This document shows positions 24,425 to 34,618 of a stretch of DNA of 64,000 bases, piece by piece. Position 1 is the stretch's first letter. Every line of letters begins with the position of its first letter. The position numbers and the translations under genes were made by a program. Location: assembly GCF_932294415.1 (NCBI RefSeq), contig NC_065541.1, forward strand, positions 67,238,695 to 67,302,694, written 5' to 3'. The notes below the pieces were generated by a model, which worked only from the letters and a program-made list of their open reading frames with translations, made no database searches and was not told where the DNA came from. This DNA is from Quercus robur. Lineage: Eukaryota > Streptophyta > Magnoliopsida > Fagales > Fagaceae.

Positions 24425-25763
24425 GGCGAAACTACAATGTTAGTCCCTCAAGTTTTAGAAATGAGTTGCATTAGTCCTTTTACTAACTGCGTTAGTGGGG
24501 TTACTTATGTGGCAAACGAAACAATGACTTAGCATTTTTTATTAAAAATTACAAAAAAAATTTACATGTAAGAAATTCACAAATCAATACCAAATTAAAA
24601 CCAGTATTGCCATAGATTCACAAACCCACGGTTCTTTTAAAAAAAAAAAAATCACAAACCCACCCATGAGAGAGAAGGGAACTGACCCACCACCGATGGA
24701 GACCCAAGCCCTAGTCGCCGCTGGCGACAGCCTAAGCCCTAACCACTTGTCGATGACAAGATTGACTTACTGTTTGATGTTTCTAGACTGTTGCTACAGT
24801 GTCTAGTCATCTAGATTACTGTTTGATGTTTCTATATGGGACATAAGAAAGCTATCATCACCGATTGCAATTCTCAAGGGTAACTTGGGTGTTGCCCAAT
24901 CAAAGGAAAAAATTTGTGGGGTTCTTTTTTTATTTTTTTATTATATATAATAAAAAGATGCACAATTTTGCTTGTATTTGTTTGGATGAGTATTTTTCAA
25001 GAAGACCTGCGAGCTTGGTAGGTATTTCAAATTCAACGTTGTGAATTAGGAATTTTGGTTTATTATAAACAAATTTATTCATTGTCTAGCTATTTGCTAC
25101 TTTGTCGGTTATTTGAATTTTCAATAACTAGTTTGTCTAGGTTATGATAACAGGCTGCACTCAGACCATGTGTATTCCATAAGCAAGTCCGCCACGCCAC
25201 TTACATGAGGACAAGCCATTGAAGTTCCAGAGTTTATATTGAACTCAGTCCTTTGGGTATCAGAGTCTAATTAGGTCGGGCCAATTGTGTCGATCCACCC
25301 GGCTAGTATGTTCTCATCAGGCGCAATCACGTTGGGTTTGAGAATATTCAAGTCCAAACCGTTTAATCCTCTGCCTGAAAATGAAGCTACGATCGGTGTC
25401 GGTTTGATTTCGAGCAAGGTGCATTGGAAATCAATGGAAATTAATGAAGAAGAACTGGGAATTAGAATAAAACTCCCAATTATTTATTTATTTTTTTTAG
25501 AATCATGGGATTGTGAATTAGTAGCAATACTGGTTTTAATTTGGTATTGGTTTGTGAATTTCTTATGAGTAAATTTATTTTGTAATTTTTTAATAAAAAA
25601 ATGTCACATCATTAAAAAAAATGTCAAGTCATTATTCCGTTAGTTATATAAACAACAATACTAACAACAGTTAGTAAAAGGACTAATACAACTCATTTTA
25701 AAACTTGAGGGACTAATTATACACACAAAATAAACTTGAGGGACCAACATTGTAATTCCGCCT
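24425..25763. mobile_element. Long-TIR MULE-like element carrying host gene fragment
   Basis: The left end 'ggcgaaactacaatgttagt' matches the complement of the right end 'ggcggaattacaatgttggt'. The inverted similarity continues inward for about 190 bp on the left (to about 24,615) and about 245 bp on the right (from about 25,520). The right arm is longer because it has an internal duplication of the 'aacttgagggac' segment. Long inverted ends around unrelated gene sequence are the hallmark of Pack-MULEs. Inside is a subtilase fragment on the minus strand plus a GC-richer piece (about 24,655-24,750) of unknown origin. No transposase is present. A 9-bp target duplication was looked for but is not convincing. 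Confidence 0.7.
25150..25435 (-). pseudogene. Subtilisin-like protease (SBT) fragment captured in the MULE-like element
   Basis: Read on the minus strand, the segment encodes a stretch close to plant subtilases: KPTPIVASFSGRGLNG, LKPNVIAPDENILAGW, then [18 protein letters not shown]. The last contains the catalytic-serine motif GTSMACPH. The parent family are secreted serine proteases of about 750 residues; only about 90 codons are here. A stop codon interrupts the frame (within the IGPT-LDSDT region), and both ends stop abruptly, so it cannot make a protease. Its position between long inverted repeats shows it was captured by transposition. Confidence 0.8.
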
Positions 25764-26430
25764 AAATAAAATACACATTTTGGATAAAACAGTTGTTACT
25801 ATATGTTACAATAACAAATCATTGATTTAACTGAATAACTAAATAAAATAGATAGAAAAAGTTTAACTTCAAATAAGTTTGGAGTTTTATTCTTCTACAA
25901 GAGATAGCTCAAAATTAGTTTGAAACTAAACTTTGTTCAAGATAAATATGGTTTTGGGCCCAATATGTTTTGAGTGAGTGTTGACCCAAGAAATCCTCTA
26001 GGGTTGGTTGGGCTTGGGCCCTAAGGATCCCCTTGGTTTTGCATTGAGTTTTAGATTACAAAAATGTTGTGTTTAGTTTTTGGGCAAAAAATGTAGTCCT
26101 TTTATGCAGTTGATAAACGGATAATGCTTCTAGATGCAGTGATGCAGGGATAAAATTGAGAGACAAAAACCGAAATTTTAAAGAAAGACGGTAGTATGTA
26201 TGTAAACATGAAAGTTGGTATGGTGGGGCCAAAATATATGTATATACTTCGTATGGTAAAGTAGCCGAAGGGCCACGAGACGCAGTCGCATTTCACGAAT
26301 TATTACAGCGTGTATGTTAGCTGAACCAAGCGAAGCGAATCCCTGTGAAAGAAAAGTGAAATTGAGAAAGAGAAAGAAAGAAAGAAACAGTGCGCTGTGT
26401 TTCTTTTCTTGCAGTCCAAGTGTTTGACAA

Positions 26431-29400
26431 ATGGCGTCAGTGTTCATGAGCCCAGTCTCAGTCTCAGTCTCAACCAATCCCAGACTCCAAAGAACTCCTT
26501 CAACCTCAACCTCAATGTTCGTCTCTCTCGCCAGTTCCGATTCTCAGCCACCCTCCGAAGAATTGTACCCGGAAACCACTGGTGACCGGTCCAGGAAAGA
26601 TAGGCGCAGAGTGGTTCGATTGGCCTGGGAGAAGCTGGTTCGTTGGTCCCGCTCTTGGCGCTCCAAGACCAAGACTGATGATGTTCTTGAACGTACTAAT
26701 AAGGTCTCTTTCTTTCTTTCCTTCTTTATCTTTCAGCTACGTCCAATTCATATTTTGGTGCTCAATCAATTTCTTTACATACATTGGTCCATTTTGCTTG
26801 CTTAATCGTAATGACCCATGGTTTAGTATTACAACGATTCAGTATTTAAATGTTTAGATATGCATCTTCATATGTTCATCATCCAACTACATGAAAACAA
26901 TTAAATGTTTGATTTTGATGTTCTAAGTTATAGCATGTGCCTTTCGCAATGTGCTATATACATCCCAATTGGCACTTTCTTATCCCATAATAATGGGAGG
27001 AGGGTGAGGTCATGGGTGCGAGACTTATGGGGTGTGTATCAGTGTAGTCAAAGGCAAAAGGAGACCTTAAGCCACGAAAGTCCTTGTATTTCCTAAGACG
27101 TGAGGTGCCAAAAAGGCACTCACCCAAGTAAATTGAGACACCCAACTCTAAATATAGTTATTTTACATGTAATAAACTCGAATAATATGCATCTAATGCT
27201 TACTGGGCACAATTTCAATTTTTCAAACTGGTTACTCTAAATATAGTTATTTTACATGTAATAAACTCGAATAATATGCATCTAATGCTTACTGGGCACA
27301 ATTTCAATTTTTCAAACTGGTTGGAGGCTCTATTAAGTAATAATTAATATAAGAATAGACTTTACAACAATATCATACAAAAAAAATTCAGAAAACAAAA
27401 ACATAAAACTATTAGAGCTTAAAGATCATGTGATTTTTTTTTTTTTTTTTTTTAAATAAAAGAAATTTATTTTTAAAATCCTAGTAGAAAGAAAGAGAGG
27501 TGAGATAAAAGAATGCACGAGAGAGGGACACCCGCAAACTTGAAATTAAGTATAGAACAATCCCTCTTGGCCAAATTAAATTTTTTTTTTCACTGAGGCT
27601 CTTGCCTCAAGCATCTTACAGCTTGTTTAAGGTGGTCCTCACTCGCCTCAACTCTAAAGGCAAGTGATTCACTAAAGGAATCTCGCTTGAGCGCCCAACT
27701 CCCCTTTGACTACACTAGCGTGTGTAACGTACCAATTAAAGAAACTTATAGCATGTGCTTTTGCAACCTTTTTTTTATTGGTAAATAGAAATGCAGTGAG
27801 TGGCTTGGATACTCTGTCTCACCCACCACCCTGCTTTTACATGGATAGGATCTGTGTTTGAGCTAGAGTTCATTGGCCTTTTGCAACTATATTGTATGTT
27901 AATTAATTTTGGTCTTTAGGTTGTGGTGCTTGGAGGTGGATCGTTTGGTACAGCAATGGCTGCCCATGTTGCAGATAGAAAGGCTCAATTGGAAGTTCAC
28001 ATGCTTGTACGTGATCCTCAAGTTTGCCGATCCATTAATGAGAGCAACTTTAATTGGTAACTTTTTATTTTTCTTCATCATGTCATGCCTCTACCCTTGG
28101 CATTGCAATCTTATCAAAGTGACCATTTTCCTATCTCTCCAAGTGTATGTATAATCATGCTCTCTTATTTGTTTTTCCTCTCAGCAAGTACTTGCCAAAA
28201 CATAAACTACCTGAAAATGTGATTGCAACAACTGATGCCAAATCTGCTTTGCTTGGTGCGGACTATTGTCTTCATGCTGTGCCCGTGCAGGTCTTTCATT
28301 TTTCCTGTTTCTGTTGGTGATTCAGAGTTTTGATAGTAACTTTTATGATGATTTTTCGGCATTTCACATATTCACAACCTGGTGCTCTCTCACTACAGAT
28401 TGCTATAGTAGTTTATTTATACCATCAACAATACAGTATTTTATGTTTCCTGGTCTATCATTATGTATAAAACAAGGCCACTACCTGATTCTTATCTCTT
28501 TTCTTGCAGTTCACCTCATCTTTTCTTGAGGACATTGCAGATTATGTAGATCCTTGCTTGCCATTCATCTCCCTTAGCAAAGGGTTAGAGCTGAATACAT
28601 TGAGAATGATGTCTCAGATTATTCCCCAAGCATTGAGGAATCCTCGCCAGCCTTTTGTTGCACTATCAGGCCCTTCATTTGCACTAGAATTGATGAATAA
28701 ATTGCCAACAGGTGACATTATTGATTAAAAATTTTTCTGTTCCTTTTAAAAAATAACTTATACAAGTATTTACCACTGTAGAATCTACACCTTTAAGTTG
28801 TTCATTCTTTGGGGGAGGCTAAAATTTGTGTCTTGCCTTTTCTTTTGCTTTGGGTAGCAATGGTGGCAGCATCAAGGGACCAGAGATTGGCAAGTGCTAC
28901 TCAGCAGTTACTAGCTTCTAGTCATTTAAGAATCAGCACTTCAAGGTAGATGATCTCCACTAAATTCACTCGAGTAAATTTCTATTAAAATAAATAGACT
29001 AGCTATCTCTCCTTCCCCACTCCTCTCCTCCCAAAAGAAAGCCCCTCAATGACAACCTTCCCAGTTTCCCACTCATGCAACAACATTCCTAGCTTCCCAC
29101 TCTGTTTTGCCACCAAGTTATTAATTTATTATTGGATATTCATATTTGACCATTGGTCACTGAATCCACCAATTCTGCCCCTTTGGTTAGTAGTTGCTTG
29201 TATATGTACCTGCTTGATTATCTTTCTGTCCCCCTTTGATCATACCCTGTCTTTTAGATTGGTGTAGCATATATGCTAGAGGTTTGCATTATAAAATGTA
29301 AACAACCATATCCATACATTTTGTACACATGCTCAGCTCATAACCTCTGATAACTCCAGTGATGTTACAGGAGTGGAAATTGCAGGTGCACTCAAAAATG

Positions 29401-30412
29401 TGCTTGCAATAGCAGCAGGTATTGTTGTAGGGATGAATCTTGGTAACAACTCTATGGCAGCTCTTGTTGCACAAGGTTGTTCTGAGATACGATGGTTAGC
29501 AACAAAGGTATCTTATCTTCTATTGTATGTAATATACATATAGCGTAAGCCATTGACAACACCTTAGTTTTTATCTATGGAATGCTTATGGCATAAAACC
29601 CTGCTCTTAAAAAAATCATTTGGATATGGTGACTATCCTTTGGTCAATGAAGAATAAGCCATACTTGATAGCCTTGATGATTTAAATGGACTTCCCTGTC
29701 CTTGGTTTTGTTTGGTTTCTGCATAAATTCATTGGTTGGTCTGTTAATTGGTTGTTGCCTTTGTTCCAAGAGTGTTGTTCCTAGGATTTATGTTGCCCGT
29801 TGCTGCATTGCTGTTGTTACCTTACAAAATTTTCCTTGAATCTATTTTTGAAGATGGGTGCGAAGCCAACAACCATTACTGGTCTATCAGGAACTGGAGA
29901 CATCATGCTCACATGTTTCGTGAATCTTTCAAGAAACAGAACGGTTGGAGTCCGCCTTGGATTGGGGGAGAAGCTTGATGATGTTCTGAGTTCTATGAAT
30001 CAGGTGCTTGAATCTTCTTACTTACAACTTCTGATGTTGGTTAAAAATTGTCGTCATTGTGGTTACTCAACGTCCACGTTTAATAGGTGGCAGAAGGTGT
30101 ATCAACAGCTGGAGCTGTGATTGCATTGGCCCAGAAGTATAATGTGAAGATGCCAGTTTTGACGGCAGTTGCTCGAATTATAGACAATGAACTGACCCCG
30201 AAGAAAGCTGTTCTCGAGTTGATGAGCCTTCCTCAGGTTATTCTCACTCAATCGTGTTCAAACGAAGATAAAAGTTTTTGTATTTTTTTTTTTTTTTTTT
30301 TGGGTTAAAGAAGATAAAAGTTTATGACTGTAGTTTGCATTTTTTTTTTTTCTCGTTTTGGAGATTCTAAATGTTACAATATAAATTTTAACTGTAGGTT
30401 GAAGAAGTATGA
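26431..30412 (+). CDS. GLY1: Plastid NAD-dependent glycerol-3-phosphate dehydrogenase (SFD1/GLY1-like)
   Basis: The spliced model is join(26431..26703, 27920..28056, 28185..28290, 28510..28711, 28858..28945, 29360..29507, 29854..30003, 30087..30236, 30398..30412), with GT-AG introns and 422 residues (Arabidopsis GLY1 is about 420). Exon 1 encodes a Ser/Thr/Arg-rich N-terminus that looks like a plastid transit peptide. The dehydrogenase begins in exon 2 with the NAD motif GGGSFG (96-101). Later motifs are SKGLE, GPSFALE, the conserved catalytic Lys281 (GALKNVL), [12 protein letters not shown] (328-339) and NRTVG. The last exon adds only VEEV. The enzyme reduces dihydroxyacetone phosphate to glycerol-3-phosphate, feeding the plastid glycerolipid pathway, and in Arabidopsis it also matters for systemic acquired resistance. 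Intron 1 hosts an inserted repeat. Confidence 0.93.
27039..27717. mobile_element. DNA-transposon-like insertion in GLY1 intron 1
   Basis: The termini 'cagtgtagtcaaagg' at the left and 'cctttgactacacta' at the right are inverted repeats of about 15 bp. They are flanked by nearly matching 9-mers, GGGTGTGTA (27,030-27,038) and GCGTGTGTA (27,718-27,726). This fits a non-autonomous hAT- or MULE-type element. The interior is AT-rich and includes the 89-bp tandem duplication at 27,145-27,322. There is no ORF. Confidence 0.55.
27145..27322. repeat. Tandem duplication, 89-bp unit x2
   Basis: A unit beginning 'actctaaatatagttatttt' occurs at 27,145-27,233 and 27,234-27,322 with no difference that I can see. 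It lies inside the intron-1 insertion and must be recent. Confidence 0.9.
27785..27880 (-). repeat. SINE-like relic in GLY1 intron 1
   Basis: On the minus strand this reads 'ccaatgaactctagctcaaa' and continues into a G-rich middle, matching the head of the SINE-like copy at 11,740 on the other strand. It is probably the same family. Confidence 0.35.
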
Positions 30413-30964
30413 AACCTAAGGGCTTTGTCAAGAAAATGAACAATTTTTGTTGAGTGAAGCACTCCGACATTAACTCCAGGTGCTGACATATATCAAACCA
30501 CACGAGGAACAATTTACAATTACACAAATGACATTACACAAGTGGATATTTTTGGGTCTATATTGCTTGAACTCCCTATTTTTTGGTCAGGAGAACAGTT
30601 TTGTAAATCAGGAATGATTTTGAAATTCTCAAAATGAGATATAATTGAAATGATGGTTTTCATTTGATAAGACCTCATTTCTACTGCCATTCAATCTCTC
30701 TCTGTCCTTTTTGTTTTATTGGCTACTGCCATTCAATCTCTTGCCACGAATACATGCTATGGATTGATTATATATATAGGCAGATAATGAGCAATTAGAG
30801 CCATCATTAAGATGGATACACCAGAGTAGATGTGAAAACATTGATCCAAGTATAGTAATTAGAAGTAATAAACAGACATTGTTCACCAAGTGCTTTAAAG
30901 AAATACTGCAGTAAAGGAAATGAAATGAAAATTTTTATACATGACTAATTGGGAAGCAACCTCT

Positions 30965-31538
30965 GCATGCTTATGAGTAGGTATTCCTATCAGTGTCCGA
31001 GGTCACCGCTAGAAACAAGAGGAATTTTGATAAGTCATATGAGCCAACTCTGTTTGGTGTTGCCTGGCAGCAGTGGGTGCATTAGTACCATAAGGTTGAA
31101 AGAAAGACTGCAGCAACATTTGAAGGCAATGAAATGGAATTTTCAGTCATGAACTGTAATTAAGGATCAACCTTCATACGCTCAAGAATAGGGTACTCTT
31201 CTTATTGGTGTCCATGGTCACCACCAGAAGAAGAAAAATATTTTGCCATTGCCCGAGTTTGTGAGAAGTCATGTGAGCCAACCTGTTTGGTGTTGTCTTG
31301 CAGAAGCAGGTTCATCCACACCATAAGGTGAAATCAAATTCTGCATGCTTAAGCGTAGGCACTCTCCTTATCATTGTCTAGGATCACCACTAGAACAAGA
31401 GAAATAGTTTGCCACACCGTGCTTTAAACCAAGAATCAGTTGCCAGAGGCTGCGAGAAGCCGTGTGAGCCGACCTCATTTGGTGTTGTCTTGCAGCAGCA
31501 GGTTCATCCGCAGCATAGGGTGAAACCAAACTCTCAGC
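30965..31538. repeat. Three diverged tandem copies of the F-box gene 3' end
   Basis: Three related segments start at about 30,965, 31,172 and 31,343. Each has a head 'ggtcaccRctagaa'-type motif, a middle 'gtgagccRac' followed by 'tttggtgttg', and a tail 'caccataaggt' or 'gcagcataggg'. The third copy encodes the C-terminal tail of the F-box protein, on the minus strand. The other two lie beyond its stop codon and are non-coding relics of that tail. The copies differ at many sites and by indels, so the duplication is old. Confidence 0.7.
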
Positions 31539-32657
31539 ACACACGGTTTCTTGTAACCAATGTTCAACACCCTGAACAGCCAGTTTGCTAACCTTATTCT
31601 CTATCGGGTGATAAGTAACAAAGCCCTCCAATTTTATTCCAATCACCACTGCACCGCTGCTGGTGAAACATAAGGGCACATAATCAGAATGTCTAACAGA
31701 AGCTTCAGGTCCAGGCATCCTCGGAATGGTAATCAATTTGGTCCAAGTCTCATCATCCTTACTCGTCCACACGTCAACATAGCTCAACCTCTGCGTATGA
31801 ATTGCACAAAGCGAGCCTTCCAAAGTCCCCAACCACGATACATTCCTATGAAATGTATCAGGAGGGGATGGCACCACCTTAAACTTCTCCTTAGCCAAAT
31901 CAAAACGCAAAATTTCACAGTGGAAGGGGTCATCATTGGCCGCCACAAGCCAATACAGAGCACCATTGGCATTAGTGGCTTGAAAGAAATGCTCAATACA
32001 AAAAGGTGGAGTGTCTTCGTCTGGAATTTTCCTCCAAGTATTGGATCCTAAAGTTAAGACCTCGACCTGAGGATGGTAATCCTTGATCTTCATTTGACAA
32101 TAACTAGATGGGGCTCTAACAACCTTATAATCCCCGATGGTAGAATCGAAACCAAGACCAAAAACCTCCCTAGTGGAATGAAAATTTCGTGGAAGTGGAA
32201 GCCTCTTGTATTGCCTAATAGATGGATTCCATAAAACGAGAGCACCATCACCACCATCTTTGATAACCACACAAATCAAGCCATCACAATGACCCTTAAC
32301 ATAATAAGGCAAATTCTTAACGAGAACAAAAGAGTCAAGCTCAACAGCCTTTTGAAAACCATCTACAGCAGTAGTAGTAGTAATATTAAAATCGGGTTGA
32401 TGTTGTTGTTGGGGGCCTATGGACAAAAGGGTCTCACAATAACGAGCCAGAAGGATAAGGGACCTGGATTTTTTGAAGTGGAGGTGCGTATGGATGAAAG
32501 AAGAACTGGTAATAAGAGAGTGCCAAGATTTGGAAACACACCTGAATCGTACAAGGGACTTCACCGGAAGCCTTTTCAGTATGTCGGGAATGATATCTTC
32601 TGGAAGTTCCGGTGTTGGTGTTGGTGTTGGTGTTGGTGTTGGCGTCGGTGCTTCCAT
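31371..32657 (-). CDS. F-box protein with F-box-associated domain (CPR1/CPR30-like class)
   Basis: This is a single-exon frame of 428 residues. After a Pro-Thr repeat (residues 4-16), the F-box spans about 17-60 (ELPEDIIPDILKRLPVKSL, then RFRCVSKSWHSLI). An F-box-associated domain follows, with typical motifs: GHCDGLICV, LWNPSIRQYKRLP, FGLGFDS, GDYKVVR, NGALYWL and EILRFDL. Such proteins serve as substrate receptors in SCF E3 ubiquitin ligases; the substrate here is unknown. The last 45 or so residues are unusual for the family and lie in the first of three tandem repeats that continue past the stop, so this tail may have been acquired. The Pro-Thr tract is a GT-rich microsatellite (32,610-32,650) and may vary in length. 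The gene is convergent with GLY1. Confidence 0.9.
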   Translation of the reverse strand: MEAPTPTPTPTPTPTPELPEDIIPDILKRLPVKSLVRFRCVSKSWHSLITSSSFIHTHLHFKKSRSLILLARYCETLLSIGPQQQHQPDFNITTTTAVDGFQKAVELDSFVLVKNLPYYVKGHCDGLICVVIKDGGDGALVLWNPSIRQYKRLPLPRNFHSTREVFGLGFDSTIGDYKVVRAPSSYCQMKIKDYHPQVEVLTLGSNTWRKIPDEDTPPFCIEHFFQATNANGALYWLVAANDDPFHCEILRFDLAKEKFKVVPSPPDTFHRNVSWLGTLEGSLCAIHTQRLSYVDVWTSKDDETWTKLITIPRMPGPEASVRHSDYVPLCFTSSGAVVIGIKLEGFVTYHPIENKVSKLAVQGVEHWLQETVCAESLVSPYAADEPAAARQHQMRSAHTASRSLWQLILGLKHGVANYFSCSSGDPRQ

Positions 32658-32700
32658 TTCTGATTGTGTTTTGGGTATATTTTGTGAAAAAGCTTATTAG

Positions 32701-34618
32701 GGTTAGGCTTCACAAAGCAAATGGGAAAAAGTGGAAGAGACCAGTGTGGTGGGTTGGGCTTTGTTTATCTTTATCTTTATCTTTTTCCCCCTTCGCCTTT
32801 TTCTTTATAGGTGGGGCGGTTGCGTCTTCTTTTTGTGATTTGTTTTTGTTTTTATCGATCCATTACTCACATGTGTCCTCCAATAACGACTCATTCTTTT
32901 ATGTCTACTGTTTATCTTTACATTTGTTAACTTAACAGGCGCGACAGCATTTTATTTTTACTTTGGGAAATTTTTATTAATTAATTAAAAAAATATATAC
33001 AAAGTTTTATCTATGCCGACTTTATTATTTTGGTGGTAATGGAGTCAAAGAAATCATAAATTAAAATTTACATTTCACCTAAGTTAAGTTGTGTGCTCAT
33101 AACCATTTAATAAAAATAATTAAGAGAAAGCTCCATTTAGAGAGAGAACTTTTCTAAAACTAAGAAAATGACCGAGGTAAAAGCAAAACATTAAAAATTT
33201 TATTATAGTATTTTTCAATTTTTTCAATTTCTTTACTGTCCAAACTAATGAAAATAAATAATAAAAAAGGACACAAAAAGGGGCCGTTTGGTAACATTAT
33301 TCTAATAACGTTATTTGTATTTTTTGGAAATATGTGTAGGTGAAAAAGTATGTGAAAATACGTATAATGTTGTTTAAAAACTAAAAACATGTGTTTAAAC
33401 TCTGATACCAAACGGTCTTAAGTATTAATTTGAAACAATTTCATAAATTAAAAGCATTGGACCATTTTTTTTTTTTAAGAAGAAAAAAGCATTGGACCTA
33501 ATTTAATATAATGAATAATAATTCATCTCACTTTAGAAGGGCAAAGTATCTCCTACACCTACACCCCTTCAAATGAATAAGGTATTTTACTTTATTGAAA
33601 GAGGAAAGAAGGTCTTAGGTTTCGCTGTCTTCTTTCTTATGTTTTCCTCCTTTATTCTTCTTTTACCTTTTTGATTTCCTACTCATTCTCTTGTGAATGC
33701 AATGGAATTTTCAACATTTGGGCTTCAGGGTTATAAGCTAAGTATCCCAAGAAGGTTGGCTTTTAGAATTTCATCATGGTTTGAATTGCATTATTGTTCA
33801 AGAAATTCCATTATCACATTTACTACTGGTTGAGTGTAAGTGGAGGTTGAAAAAGCTAGAATCAGCATAACGTGACTATAGTCTTTGCTTTGAAGCTACA
33901 CTACGGGCATGTTGAGGTTGAAGCCAATTAATAATTGTAGAAGCCGCTAAACATTGTTTGGATGAGCTTGTTTTCACGTTAAAAGAGGAGCATGTACAAC
34001 TTTTTAAAGCTTTATTTTTTTAGAATTACCTTTTTAAAGCATTTGTTTTTTCAAGATACAATTGACACAATAAACTAAATATACTGCCATTGGCCTCAGT
34101 AGCCTATTAGCACCCAGGTACCCGTATGACCTGATGCTCAGGGATTCTAGCCCCCGCAATCACCTAGCCAAAAAAAAAAAAAAAAAAACTAAATATACTA
34201 ATAAAAAGAAGCTCATACAAATGCTGAAATGCACCACAATATGAACACATCTCATCTCTTGCCAATTCATTATGTAAGTTACAAGCAATATGCGCTTCCA
34301 AGAATAAATCAGGTTCCCAAGACAAGTTTGCTAAAACATTGTACATCAGAGGACCCTAAACTACTGGATGATAGTCACTTAACTATGAAGAGAACCCTTA
34401 AAGTATCTATGGAACTCAGGTTTTTGATTGCCATTTAGGCATGGCATGGTATTGTCTGTCCTCAAGCCCTTCTCCTTTTTGTCTTCTGTCTGTCCTCTAT
34501 ACAAAATTGCAGGAGGAATTAAAAAAATAAAAAATATATTACAAAACTCCTGGATGATAAACATGCTTTTTTGACCTGTGGTGTTTGAATGAAATACAGA
34601 GAAAAAAGCGAGGCCATG
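32701..34618. other. Intergenic spacer with a short MITE
   Basis: This runs from the 5' flank of the F-box gene to the 3' end of the TMEM87-like gene. A 139-bp element at about 33,281-33,419 has ends 'ggggccgtttggta' and 'taccaaacggtctt' as inverted repeats, a Tourist/hAT-type MITE. No gene was recognised in the rest. Confidence 0.5.
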
